The position numbers and the translations under genes are program-made. From Bactericera cockerelli (Eukaryota > Arthropoda > Insecta > Hemiptera > Triozidae), in contig CM044956.1 of assembly GCA_024516035.1 (NCBI GenBank), positions 5,516,222-5,580,221 of the forward strand: DNA of 64,000 nt, read 5' to 3'. A model generated the notes under the pieces. It saw only the letters and a list, made by a program, of their open reading frames with translations, had not been told where the DNA came from and made no database searches. Below, in pieces: positions 12,105 to 23,120 of this stretch; the first letter of the stretch is position 1; every line of letters begins with the position of its first letter.

Positions 12105-12340
12105 TAATGTCATGTTTGGGTTTATTCGTAGATGTTTTGTGTGATTTGGGTTCATAGGTATTGTGAAAGTTTAGTTATTGGGTGTTTTGTGTAAGTCTGG
12201 ATTTGGTTGATAGGTGGTGTTAGATTTTGGTTATTTGATGTGTTGTCTAAGTCTGTGTTTGTTTGTTATGTGAATGTGGTTGATGTGTACTTAGTGTGTT
12301 GTGTAAGTGAGCCGTGTGAATTTGTGTGGTTGGTGATTCT
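12105..12340. other. G/T-rich strand-asymmetric block
   Basis: About 235 bp of plus strand with many TGTTTTGTGT, GTGATTTGGG and GTTGATGTG-like words and few C. It forms the centre of the mirrored element. No coding signal. Confidence 0.5.
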
Positions 12341-12559
12341 TTTTTATTTATTTAATGCAAGTATTTCATCATTTAAAACTTTAATTGTATGTATTTTAAA
12401 TGTCTCTTAATGTATTTTAAATGTTTTCAACAAATTAATCTGTATTTTTAAATAAAAACGTTGCATACATGCATATTTTTAAATTATTTCAATTATATTT
12501 TGAATTATTTTCTCATAATAACTTAGTTACTGAAATTGTTGTAAAAGTTTACTTCAGGT

Positions 12560-12665
12560 GTTTCTGAAGTTCACTATGATTTTCAGTGAAGTTTACTGAG
12601 GTTATCAGTGAAGATTACTGAGGTTATCAATGAAGTTTACTGAAACTATCATTAAAATTTACTAG
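12560..12665. repeat. Short tandem repeat, about 29-bp units
   Basis: Three to four imperfect units of the type GTTATCAGTGAAGTTTACTG within the right array of the 11204-13217 element. Confidence 0.6.
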
Positions 12666-13224
12666 TATTGTTCGTAAGGTTTACTAGACGAGTCAATAGT
12701 GTGAACGAAATGGGTTGCTTAAACTTACTAAACAGTTCAGTAGATTTAACCAATCCCTGGCGTAAGCAATAACAAGTCTGGTTGTTAAATCAACTATTAC
12801 TATGTTTAAAATTACAAAACACTATCATAAGCCATACTGAGTCGATTGAATGGACTAATGAAGTATTTTGTAAACTTTACTAAACAGTATTGTAAATTCA
12901 ACAAATTGAAAGAAACAACCTTAATAAACATAACAAGATGATTCGTAAGCATTATGAATGCATGCTTGAGATCTTACTAAATACTTTAGTAAAGACAATG
13001 GAATTTTTCTTGTCAAAAATACAATGATGAGTTTAGTAAAAGTAACTAAACATAAATTTGTTGGATGAACGAAAGATATCATTATCTTTACTAAATAGAG
13101 TTTACGAAATTTGATTTGTAATCTTAACAAAACGTTTTGCTGTCACTAAATCAACCCTAAGACTTGTGAAATTTACTAAAGTTTTAGTAAGCCCTACAAT
13201 AAATTTTTTTCAGCGACACAGCAT

Positions 13225-14275
13225 TAAAATCAATCAAAGACATTGTATACAAGGATTTTTTTTTCTTTTTCTTCTTTTTGGTGAGGTTCATTAATTCTGG
13301 TAAGCTTCTTTCTAGTTCAACTTTGGTTTGAATATAAATGTTTTTGTATGATATGAAGGGTATCTTTCATAACTGTTAGTTAGACAGAGTTCTTCTAGTC
13401 TTCGCCGTTGTATATTATTTGTTATGAAAAATTGTTTTAGGAATGGTGATGCTGTTCCTATAATCATGTTGAACTTTTCGCTGGCTGAAAGTACATGAAA
13501 TGCATGGGAACTATGTTTTCCGTAACCTTACACTCTGCCGGGCTGTCTCTTTCTTTGTATTGGCGTTCCTCACACCTCGGCCGAGGTGTTTGATTATTAT
13601 GTGTACAAAATTTCTTTGAAATCTGTGCAGTTGTTTCTGAGGTATGCGCTTTAAACGAAATGTATTTAACAGCAGGACAGACCGACCGACAGACAGACAC
13701 CAAACTGCTCAGGAGGTAATAAAGAAAGTAAAAATGTACTTTCAGCCTCAACATTTTATTTGCCTTCTTCTGTTCTCCTTTAATTTCTAAGGCTTTTGTT
13801 TTTATCTTGTTCTTTTTACCTCCCTGAGTTCGCGGGTTTAAATTACCTTATTATTCTTTCTATTACCTATTTTATATTCTAAAACTTAGATAGTTTTTTC
13901 CCGCTGAAATATATGCCTAACTTCATGGTAAAAGTTCTGAGAGGATAAAAAAATAAAATACCGGGTCGTTCAAAATATATTGTGTTTGGAAGGAAAAAAA
14001 CTTGAACGACCATATAATAATATTGATGAAAGTGGCTAATTAGAAGAAGAAAAAAAAATATACGAGAAAAGTCATTCCTATATGCTATAGATGTGGTTAC
14101 ATCATCCTGTTATAATCATCCTTGTCTCTACAGAGAGTAGGTTAAAATATTTTTAATAAAGTTAAAATAATTGGTTATATTTTAAAAAATATATCAGGTA
14201 TTGTTTCTCGATGGAAACATTCTATGAATCGTTCTCTGAGCTATTGAAATTAGTTTTTTTTTGAAGACAACACAA
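13225..14275. other. No gene; one decayed dispersed repeat
   Basis: 13640-13745 holds a repeat with GACCGACCGACAGACAGACA; the rest is AT-rich. Confidence 0.45.
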
Positions 14276-14280
14276 AATAT

Positions 14281-14558
14281 TGTAAGTTATCAAATTTGTG
14301 TTAAGCACTTTCGTGACATCACAACTACTCAAACTTGCTTAACGCTAAAACCGGGACTTGAACTACCAAACTCCAGGTTACAAGTTTTTTTTTTTAAGAA
14401 CATAACATTATTTCAAAAATTCATAGAACAAAATGAAACAACAATACCAATGATCATATTAAAATAAAATAACTTAAAACTAATTGTTTTAAATGCTTCC
14501 TTAGACAGTAAAAAAAAAGTTCGTCGTCTTATTGATTAAAGTACTGAGGTCGGCGATA
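14281..14558 (-). mobile_element. tRNA-derived SINE family B with an insertion
   Basis: The SINE is split by about 140 bp of AT-rich DNA starting at a T run near 14386; the head resumes at TTATTGATTAAAGTACTGAG. Confidence 0.65.
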
Positions 14559-14994
14559 TAATTCAAGGTAGTTATTGTATTTTTTAATAATCTAGGAATA
14601 GATAATCTAGGAATACAAACATTTTTACTTAGATTGCCTTAAATTTTTACCCTAGACGATAAAATATACTTCCGATTTCTATTATTAGTAAATATCGGAA
14701 GTCAAACCTAGTTTTTTTTACAAAAAATCAAACAGACTCCCTAAAAAACCAACCTCGGACCCACCCTGTGCACAATAGGCTGCTGAGTTATTATTCCTTA
14801 TTAGTGGAAAATAGATTAGAAAAGTTTCCCGCCACTATATATTTTCTCTAAACGCATTTTCCCGAATCGTTAAGTTTAAAGAAAATTTAATCTTGGTTTT
14901 ATTTAATCCTGCTTTTGGTCGGTTTAGTTGTTAATGTTTCAATTCAAAAGTTCCCAGATTTTTTGGTTAAAAGATTCAACTTTATACTCAAACT

Positions 14995-15160
14995 TGAATT
15001 TTAGATTTCAGTAGTCAACATTGTGGATCGGAGGAGGCTTTCACCTTGGTTCGATTTTCAGCATGGTACAAATTTTTCTGCTGTGTACTTGGTTGTCGGG
15101 GGTGCAGATATACGTCATGAGGAAGAATAAGTAGCTATTTGTAGGAAGTCTGGCTAAGGG
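14995..15160 (+). mobile_element. Decayed family E-like SINE
   Basis: TTCTGCTGTGTACTTGG and AGGAAGAATAAGTAGCT recall the family E body. Confidence 0.4.
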
Positions 15161-15599
15161 ACTTTAAACAGGCAGTATTGTTGTATAAAATAAAAAAAGT
15201 CTGATAGATAGTATCGATGAGTTCAATTCTCACTTCAATAGTTAACAAGAAAGTTACAACTGCAATTATCGTAAATGTAAAAAACTTAATACTAGTTTTA
15301 TTACCCTTAATACTTCTTATATAAAAATCCCATCATTACATTATTACGCTATAAAATAATTGGTACCTAAGGAGCTTATAAATTTTAACAACTTTTGAAG
15401 TGTTTTAACGTTTGTCTTCAAGGTTAGTCAGAAAGAGTATAAACATTGAAATGAGACAATTGCATTCATAGATATTAGAACAGTGTTAGCTGGATTCTTT
15501 CCTCTTTCTATAAAAGGCTTACATACATACCTTTGGCGAGTTTAATAATTTTATGTTGGCATAATGGGACTACCTGTCTTGCACTGACAGTCTCGATAA

Positions 15600-15783
15600 A
15601 TAATAATAATAATGTCGTCTTATTTATACTGCCCGATGAGGACTATTAAAGTCCCATTATTCCATGTGCCAAAAATCCAAAATGAGAGGATAACGTGTCA
15701 TGTCCCGGCCGGGTTTCGAACCCACGACCTGTGGAATCTTTGGATTCACAGAGTGCCGCCTTTACCACTGAGCTACCGGGACA
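15600..15783 (-). mobile_element. tRNA-derived SINE family D
   Basis: Complete minus-strand copy; the plus strand ends CCACTGAGCTACCGGGACA. Confidence 0.85.
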
Positions 15784-15784
15784 G

Positions 15785-17660
15785 ACTTAAACTAATAATT
15801 TTTGAATTTTGAAAGGTAATTTTCTATTTTTGTATTGTATTTTATTTTTTAACTTTTGTTATTCGTTACATGTTAATTATGGACTCTTTCCGTAAATACA
15901 AGTGCCTTTGAGCACCATTACCAATAATTAAAAAAAAAAAACTTTTTATAATTCATTGACTTTTCTATAACTTCTCAATTTGACATCCAGCAGTTAATAT
16001 TTAATCTAAATCACAGTCATTTATGAAGGTACCTTAAATACCTTGAGAACAACGGTCATGCCATTTGATTTTCAAAAGATTTTTTTTCTTAATTTGGTCA
16101 TATCACAGTTTAATCACAGTTAAATATGAACAACTTTTTATCGATATGTCATTAAAAAATGACGCAAACTTAATGGAACAAAGAAAACTGCGATAAAATA
16201 TTATGATGAAGAACACAAGAAAGAATCGTTAGCGTGACTTTTAACAGATCATTTTCTTTATTATATTCTTTTATTCTTCCGCTTTCTGTTAATCTTTATT
16301 ATTATTACTTTTGGTTTCATCATCATTTTATTGTTTTAATACATACATGTATGTTAACAACTTGGGTATACTAAAACTAGTCTTAAATCTATTCTAATTC
16401 TATTTATAATTACTAACTCCCATAGGTACTATATGTATAGGTGCGAACAGATAGAAATGTAAACATGTAAATAAAAGTTAGAGGGAAATAGGAACAATAT
16501 TTTTTTATTAAAAAATTACTAGAAGTGGATGGGTATAATGAACAATATGAACATAAGAAAAAATCACAAAAAAGTCAGTGATTTGATCGATAATGCGGCG
16601 AACTTGTGGCCTGGAGGTTGTGATTCAAGTCCTGGTTATTAGATTACGAAAGTGATTACACAAAATATGATAACTTTTTTCTTTTCTTTTTTCTGCTTTT
16701 GGTTTAACGTTGTTTTCAGCTACATTCATTTTGCTCCTTTCATCACTGTCCCGAGCAATGTAAATATTATTGCTGAAATTTATGACGAAATATCGATGCA
16801 ATAATTGAAATTGTGATCTCATGAAGTGAGACACTTGAGTGAAAGGATTGTGGGGTGTAAACGCTACAGTGAAGAGAGAGAGAAAGAGAGGAGAGATAAT
16901 GCGAAAGAGAGATATAAAAGTGGGGTATAAAAAGAGCTTTCACTTTAGTGCTCTTCATATGATGGCTCTGAGATTTATAACCATTGGATGCTCTGAATTT
17001 TATCTTTCTAGAGAAGGTCGTAGATATATTTTATTGATGGGTAGATCTTCAAAGTAGTACTCACTATTCCAATCTGGTCTCTTGGCTGAGAATAAGACCA
17101 CGGAGTGTTGTAAACGAATTCCTCAATCCAGTAATGCTATTGTAAATATAAATAATTTTATATTTATCTATATTTCGAACAACTGACTCGTACACAAGCT
17201 TTTTAGACGATATCACATGGGTATAAAACTAAGTCACTTTTTAACAGAAAATCATCAAAAGGCCCCCAAGAATTTTAATAAATAAAAAAAAGAAGAAAGA
17301 AAAAAACCTAACGAAAAAATAAAAATAAAGCACAAAAAAGAAAAACGGGACCTAAAAAAGTCCACAGCCTCTCACTTTTATTAATCCGAAATAAACCACA
17401 AAACTTTTAAAAGCTTTTAGTAGAAGCTAATTTGTTTTAAAAATAAAACTAGGCACCTACTTTTACTTTGCTTATCCTGGGCATGAATAATGAAATATAC
17501 ATCAGCATTTTCAACGGACAATAAGTATTACCATAGCTTTTTTGGAATATTTTTTACCTACGTACATAGATACCTACTTACATACAAATTTTCTTATATT
17601 TTTGAAATGTTCTTCTTCTTATATTTTGTCTCTTCTCAAACCTACTTGCGGTCGGCATTG
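15785..17660. other. Mostly AT-rich, no gene seen
   Basis: Apart from a decayed family B SINE (16583-16672) and a short GA tract near 16870-16910, nothing is recognised. Confidence 0.45.
16583..16672 (+). mobile_element. tRNA-derived SINE family B, decayed
   Basis: GATCGATAATGCGGCG and GATTCAAGTCC remain. Confidence 0.55.
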
Positions 17661-17676
17661 TTCAAACTCTTCCTCG

Positions 17677-17938
17677 CCAGCGTCGATGGCATGTTGAATA
17701 CACCGGTTCCCTTCAGAACACCGAAGTTAAGCGACATCCAGCGAGGTTAAGACTTGGATGGGTGACCATTCAAATTCTAATTCTCGTGACGCTGGCTTTT
17801 CCCGGCCCCACTCAGGCTGGGTGAGGTCAATGTGAGTAGCAGGTTTGTGAGTTTCCTGCGAATGGAGGGTAAAACCCCCGTCGTGATATGACCATGGCAG
17901 TTGAAAGCGACGTTAAACCCCACTTCAAAAAAAAAAAA
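17677..17938 (+). mobile_element. 5S rRNA-derived SINE (family F), reference copy
   Basis: The plus-strand head CCAGCGTCGATGGCATG, then GAATACACCGGTT, CCGAAGTTAAGCGAC and CTTGGATGGGTGACC, is a diverged 5S rRNA gene with its internal A and C boxes. The body follows and it ends in a poly-A tail. A 13-bp duplication AAACTCTTCCTCG (17664-17676 and 17939-17951) proves retroposition. Confidence 0.95.
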
Positions 17939-17951
17939 AAACTCTTCCTCG

Positions 17952-18487
17952 TGGTTTAGGTTGGTTGGTTTTGGTATTCCTACTTCCAAAATTTTACCGA
18001 ATGCCCTTCACGTCAGCCCTGTTCAAGTGTCAAATTTGTTTTATTGTCTTTTGGTTTGACAAAGTTGGTATCGTATGTAAGTCCCCAAGCAATAGTTTTC
18101 TTAGATAAAATAAAAAAGCTAAAATTATATTCATGTTTACGTTTTGTATTTGTAACCATTGGGTTAACTACTAAACCTTACCCAACCCTGGCGAATAGCA
18201 TGAGTAAATGTTCATTATGAAACATCATAGCCAAAACAAGAATTCTCATCTGAATGGTGGTATTCAGTTTGTCTAAAAGGCTTGCAATAACTTGTTACAT
18301 ATTTACCTCTATATATGTAAAACTCAAATATGTGCGTGTCTGGCTGACTATGTCCTTTTAGGGGTTGTCAGTTTACAATACCAAAGCCCAAATGGTAACA
18401 GATATTGAAATTTTCATGAGAGTTGACACCCCTTAAACCACCATCAAACTACCTAGAAAAATATGAAAATAAAAATATCTATTCGCA
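17952..18487. other. Non-coding; part of the LINE target region
   Basis: Contains GGTAACAGATATTGAAATTT and TTCATGAG, words that recur at about 28938, so it is probably an old repeat. Confidence 0.4.
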
Positions 18488-18674
18488 TTTAAAAGATAGC
18501 GGGATTTTCTGGTAGGATTATAAAAAAGCCAAATAGGACAGCAGCCACGGGCAAAAACTTCAACGGTGACAAAGTGAGTTTCAGCTAGTCCTACGTACAA
18601 ATCTATTTGAAATACACTTAAGTCACAAATTTAGCGGAACGCATAGGTTTTTTCTCGTATAACGTGTGTATTTC
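18488..18674. repeat. 187-bp direct repeat, copy 1 (LINE 3' side)
   Basis: Identical by eye over 187 bp to 22246-22432. The two copies abut the LINE exactly, so they are read as its target-site duplication. The last about 60 bp belong to the left arm of the fold-back element at 22371-22971. Confidence 0.92.
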
Positions 18675-19168
18675 AATTCAATTCAATTCAATTCAAAATG
18701 TGTTTTATTTGTTTAATAAATATTTTACAAATATACACAGTTGGAGGTCAGCTGACAAAACATTTTTAAAATTATGATACATTTTAATACTCATTATAAC
18801 TTAGCAACGTTAATATGTACTTAAGTACTCTTCTGAAAAAGTTAAACAGGGTTTATTGTGGTTACTTATTATACATTCATGGTGGGGTTTGAACCCACCA
18901 TCATACAATTTTTTATGTATTTAATATCATGATGGGAATCGAACCCTTTATCCTCGGGACACCTTCATTGTTTTATAATATTTGTTAATTGTCAATTTTA
19001 CAAATATCATTTTATCTTTAAAAAAAAAACATGTTGCACTTTGTTCCTCATGTACAACTTATTTATGTTTTAATCTTTACGACAGAAAGTTGTCTATGCC
19101 ATAGCCTGGATTCGAACCAGAAACCTTTGTATCATGAGTCGGTGTTTCTTCAGATTACTAAGGTTGGC

Positions 19169-21391
19169 TTAATCCGATCTGATGAATGATCTGATCCTCA
19201 TTGCAATAGTTATGAAGTTAAAAACTTTGTTGACCTTGTCTGCAGTGTCAAACGTCAGGAGGTTCTTGATCGAACTCTCGGGATTCTGCATGTCTATGTA
19301 TTGCATGATCCCTGCTCTGGTTTCCGCATACATTGGACATCTCAGCAGGATGTGATGCAGGTCCTCTTGCTGTTTCAGATTACAGATGGAACATGTTTCT
19401 TCAGTATTTACTATGTAGCTACATCTGTTGACGTATATTCTTATGCATTTCCTTGATGCTGTTCTCAAGTGGCTTACTGCTCGAATCTGGTCCATCCTCA
19501 GGTCGAACGTCAGATAGGCTTCTGTCTCGGGGCTCTCTGAGATGTTCTTGTAGATGTCACTAAAAGATGATTCTGTGATTCTTCTCCTATCTTCTTCCTG
19601 GTTTTTCTCTTTTTGTTTTTTCAGGATACATTCCAGTTCTTGCCTGATTTCGTCTGGATTTTCACACCTATACAATTCTTCTTTTTCCAGGTCCACCAGT
19701 ATCTCCCGTAGCTGCGCCGCCCAGTTGTGTGATGTTGAAAGGGGTTCGTAGTATTCCAATCGTTGGAGCTCGCGGAAGCAAAGCTTAGGGTATCTACTGT
19801 CTGGCATTTGGAGAACTTTCATCCACCATTTAAACATTTTTTCAATAACATTTGTGTTTAGTTTGTCCACTCCAGCTTCTGTCCTTACGATATAGTTAGG
19901 TGTGTTTCTTGCCCAGTATAAGTAACTCTTAAAATAATTCATCTGTGCTTTTTCTATATTTTCTTGGTAGCGCGGCGCCCATATTTCTGCGGCATACATT
20001 AGTGTCGACTTGACTATAGCTTGATACAGTGTCATCTTGTTCTCCCAGCTGTGAACTCCGGTTCGCGCCCACAAATTATTTGTCACTGCACTGGCTTTAG
20101 CAGCTTTAGTGACGGATCTTTTTGCTTGCTCAAAGAAACATATTTGCGGGGTGAAGAGCACGCCGAGGTATTGGTAAGTGTTAACAATATTTATTTTGTC
20201 TGTGCCGAATTTGAAGTTGTATTTATTACTTATCCTGCCCTTTCTTCTGAATACCATAATATTGGTTTTTTCTGTGTTTACTGTTAACTCTTTCATTTTA
20301 CAGTATCTGCTGAATATGTCAAGCATTTTCTGTAGAGTGGTCTCAGATTCAGCAAGAAGGACAAGATCATCGGCGTACATGAGTGCGATGACTCTGTTGG
20401 TCGCATTGATTCTTACACCTTCAATCCCGTGTTCTTTAAAGTAATCAATAAGGTCTGATATGAATAGAATGTACAGTAACGGGCTTAGCCCGTCACCCTG
20501 CATAAGTCCGATGGTCAGTTTCACCTTCTCTTCAGAACTATTCTTGCCCATTTCACTTGTATTGTTGTCTCGGTGCTGTTCTTCTTCTGTATGTTTTCTA
20601 ACACATAATTTTGCCTTGTCATACAGTGATTTTATCGTGCGTATCATTTTTCCAGATAGTCCTATGTTATGCAAGTGAGTCCAAAGTAATGTGTGTGACA
20701 CAGAGTCAAAGCAGCGCCGAAAATCTACGAAGCAGGTAAAAACTTTTGATTTGGGTTGCCTTGTATTTATGCATAGTATTGCATAGAGCGTGAATAAATT
20801 GTCTGTGCAACTTCTCCCTTGTCTGAAGCCGGCCTGGCCTTCATCTATCATATTCAGATTTTCTGCCCAGCAGTATATTCTTTGCTGCAGCACATTAGTA
20901 AATGTTTTTGCCATAGTGTTCAGCAGCGCTAATCCGCGGTAATTACTTGGTACGGATTTGTCTCCTTTCTTATGTACCATATGTATGTATGCCTCAGCCC
21001 ATTCTTCCGGTACATCTTCCTTCCCAAAAACTTTGTTGAAAATTAAGCACAGGTGTTTTAGTCCTTCAGAGGGTAGGTTTTTGTAGAACTCATAAGGTAT
21101 TTCGTCGCAACCGGGAGCTTTGTTCTTTTTCGCTTTTTTCAGAATTTTCTCTACTTCTTTTTCGCAAATTTCTGTGTCTAATTGAGGGTTTCTTGCATCT
21201 AAAATGTTAATTTTAGAAATCTCTTTTGCCGGATTTATTTCTTTGAGGTATATCGTCCATTTGTGTGCTGATACTTCGTTAACAATTTCTTTTCTAGGTT
21301 TAAATCTATTAATCGTAGACCAAAGGGTCTGGTTATCATGACAGTAAACCAATTTTTGTTTGAGTAAGTCATTTGTCCGTTTTTTTCGCAC
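19169..21391 (-). CDS. LINE reverse transcriptase and C-terminal CCHC region
   Basis: 740-codon frame (a GTG reads as the first codon; it is really a continuation of the endonuclease frame). Reverse transcriptase motifs in order: NYRGLALLNTMAKTF (150-164), AGFRQGRSCTDNL (187-199), CFVDFRRCFD with catalytic D223, QGDGLSPLLY (298-307) and YADD (339-342). A CCHC-type motif CSIC-x9-H-x4-C lies at 667-685. The three catalytic aspartates are present and there is no internal stop. It copies the element RNA at a nicked target site (family knowledge). Confidence 0.93.
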   Translation of the reverse strand: MRKKRTNDLLKQKLVYCHDNQTLWSTINRFKPRKEIVNEVSAHKWTIYLKEINPAKEISKINILDARNPQLDTEICEKEVEKILKKAKKNKAPGCDEIPYEFYKNLPSEGLKHLCLIFNKVFGKEDVPEEWAEAYIHMVHKKGDKSVPSNYRGLALLNTMAKTFTNVLQQRIYCWAENLNMIDEGQAGFRQGRSCTDNLFTLYAILCINTRQPKSKVFTCFVDFRRCFDSVSHTLLWTHLHNIGLSGKMIRTIKSLYDKAKLCVRKHTEEEQHRDNNTSEMGKNSSEEKVKLTIGLMQGDGLSPLLYILFISDLIDYFKEHGIEGVRINATNRVIALMYADDLVLLAESETTLQKMLDIFSRYCKMKELTVNTEKTNIMVFRRKGRISNKYNFKFGTDKINIVNTYQYLGVLFTPQICFFEQAKRSVTKAAKASAVTNNLWARTGVHSWENKMTLYQAIVKSTLMYAAEIWAPRYQENIEKAQMNYFKSYLYWARNTPNYIVRTEAGVDKLNTNVIEKMFKWWMKVLQMPDSRYPKLCFRELQRLEYYEPLSTSHNWAAQLREILVDLEKEELYRCENPDEIRQELECILKKQKEKNQEEDRRRITESSFSDIYKNISESPETEAYLTFDLRMDQIRAVSHLRTASRKCIRIYVNRCSYIVNTEETCSICNLKQQEDLHHILLRCPMYAETRAGIMQYIDMQNPESSIKNLLTFDTADKVNKVFNFITIAMRIRSFIRSD

Positions 21392-22245
21392 TTTTTATTT
21401 CTTCTCTATACTCTTTTCGTTTTTTGGTATACTCTGCTGCTAGGTTCTCTTCAAACTGTCTTGCTTTGCAGTGTCGAAGGAACTGTCGTAATTCTCTTTT
21501 CTTGTTCTTACATGTTTTGTCAAACCATTTATTTTTCTGGTTCTCTTTTTTATGTTTTGCAAAGTATCTCATTTTTAGTAGGACTGCTGTGTGTTTTATT
21601 TTCTTTTGGAGTTTTCTACTTAGTTCGTTTCCGTTTTCATTTGTGGTGGCAATATTTTGTGTCCAATCTATTATTTCATGTTGATAGTTTTCTTTCTCGT
21701 CTTCTTTCCATTTTAAACCTGAAGTTTTCTGAATTGTTTTTCTTTCTGGAATGTTGTGTAGATCTCCTTTTACTGTCATTGTTAGCTCTATTGGGAAGTG
21801 ATCTGCCCCAGCCGTTGAATCGAGAACTTTAAGTTTGTTTATTTGATCTAGGTTTCCAGCATTTGTACAAAAGTAATCTATTACGGTCTTCGATTGTCCT
21901 CTGATGAAAGTGTGGCATCCAGGTATGTCTCCAGGTGTTCGGCCGTTTAGGATGTATAGACCCTGTTGTTCTAGTTTTAAGTTGAGTAGTTTACCTCTGT
22001 CATTGTTATTCGTATCTAGTGATATTCTTTTTGGTCTTAGATTTGTATTCTGGAACAGGATTTCATCCTCTTCTTCCACTAGCTCTTCATTTGTTCCCGT
22101 GCGTGCATTTAGGTCGCCGTATAATATTAAGTTGCTTTCTTGGTTTTCGTTTTGAATTTTGTTGATGGTGTCTTCCAGTTCGTCTAGGCAGATTTTATTA
22201 TTGAGTTTGGGATTTAAATATGATGCAACGAGAATCAGTTTTGGT
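21369..22245 (-). CDS. LINE endonuclease domain, partial and frameshifted from RT
   Basis: Encodes the C-terminal half of an exonuclease/endonuclease/phosphatase-type domain: LILYGDLNARTGTN (the GDxN motif), a GCHTFIRGQSKTVIDYF stretch and GADHFPI (the DH motif near the end), then a Lys-rich linker. The frame stays open beyond 22245 only because it runs into the target-site repeat; those residues are not element protein. It ends one base out of phase with the reverse transcriptase frame at an A7 run, so one extra base separates the two. Confidence 0.88.
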
Positions 22246-22432
22246 TTTAAAAGATAGCGGGATTTTCTGGTAGGATTATAAAAAAGCCAAATAGGACAGC
22301 AGCCACGGGCAAAAACTTCAACGGTGACAAAGTGAGTTTCAGCTAGTCCTACGTACAAATCTATTTGAAATACACTTAAGTCACAAATTTAGCGGAACGC
22401 ATAGGTTTTTTCTCGTATAACGTGTGTATTTC
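22246..22432. repeat. 187-bp direct repeat, copy 2 (LINE 5' side)
   Basis: Second copy of the duplication, continuous with the intact fold-back element that follows. Confidence 0.92.
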
Positions 22433-22971
22433 TTGTTGGACAAAAACATTTTTCATATTTTTTCTGATTGTAGAAATTACACAAAAATTGGTACAGAGAT
22501 AGCAAAGACATGAAAACCAATTTTAAAAATTGAATGAAGTACTTGTCATTGTCGGTTTTTCCCATACAGGGTGTAGAAAAAAAACTGTTTTTCAATGATT
22601 TTTTCAAAATTCATTATTTTGGATTAAGAGTAATATTGTCTTGCTTTATGTATTGATTCTCATTCCTTCTTGTCTCAAAAATGTTGAGCCTTGATGGACA
22701 CGTCATTATTCCTCTGAATCCAAAATAATGAATTTTAAAAAAATCATTGAAAAACAGTTTTTTTTCTACACCCTGTATGGGAAAAAACCGACAATGACAA
22801 GTACTTCATTCAATTTTTAAAATTGGTTTTCATGTCTTTGCTATCTCTGTACCAATTTTTGTGTAATTTCTACAATCAGAAAAAATATGAAAAATGTTTT
22901 GGTCCAACAAGAAATACACACGTTATACGAGAAAAAACCTATGCGTTCCGCTAAATTTGTGACTTAGTGTA
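22371..22971. mobile_element. Fold-back element with 255-bp inverted arms
   Basis: Left arm 22371-22625 and right arm 22717-22971 are near-perfect inverted copies separated by 91 bp. Inside both arms are CAGGGTGTAG and CTACACCCTG, each next to TA (22567 and 22775). The palindrome extends about 195 bp beyond those ends on each side, so the arms are larger than a simple CAGGGT element. Non-coding. Confidence 0.88.
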
Positions 22972-23120
22972 AATAAAAATGAATAATAAGGACTGGCTTT
23001 TCTAGTTTCAAGACTTTAAAATGATTACGATGGAGTTTACTCCAAATTTGCAGGATATAATTTCAACAGTTTGATTTTTTTTTGGGATAGAACTTACTAA
23101 TCATTTTTAACTTAGCGACA

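Larger units (their letters stand above)
11204..13217. mobile_element. Putative 2-kb non-autonomous element with mirrored degenerate arrays
   Basis: The ends read GACACTGAAAAAAATTTTA and, inverted, GTCGCTGAAAAAAATTTA. Inside each end is about 650 bp of degenerate repeats built on TTTACTAAAC followed by TTGTAA-like motifs (for example near 11233, 11700, 11812, 12727, 12868 and 13085), around an unrelated centre. No long ORF. No target duplication was found, so the transposon reading is an inference. Confidence 0.5.
18675..22245 (-). mobile_element. 5'-truncated non-LTR retrotransposon (LINE)
   Basis: About 3.57 kb on the minus strand, bounded by identical 187-bp direct repeats. It contains the C-terminal part of an EEP-type endonuclease, a full reverse transcriptase and a CCHC motif, then a 3' region of about 500 bp ending in a tandem (GAATT)n tail at 18675-18697. 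The 5' end is truncated inside the endonuclease domain. Perfect flanks and nearly intact frames indicate a recent insertion. I cannot assign the clade; the single ORF2 layout and short tandem tail suit the I/Jockey-type groups. Confidence 0.93.

Noticed and set aside
17677..17790. Functional 5S rRNA gene
   Set aside because: The 5S-like part is diverged and followed by a fixed SINE body, poly-A tail and target duplication.
18488..22432. The 187-bp repeats as LTRs of an LTR retrotransposon
   Set aside because: The enclosed proteins are endonuclease plus non-LTR reverse transcriptase, with no integrase or protease, and the repeats carry host fold-back sequence.
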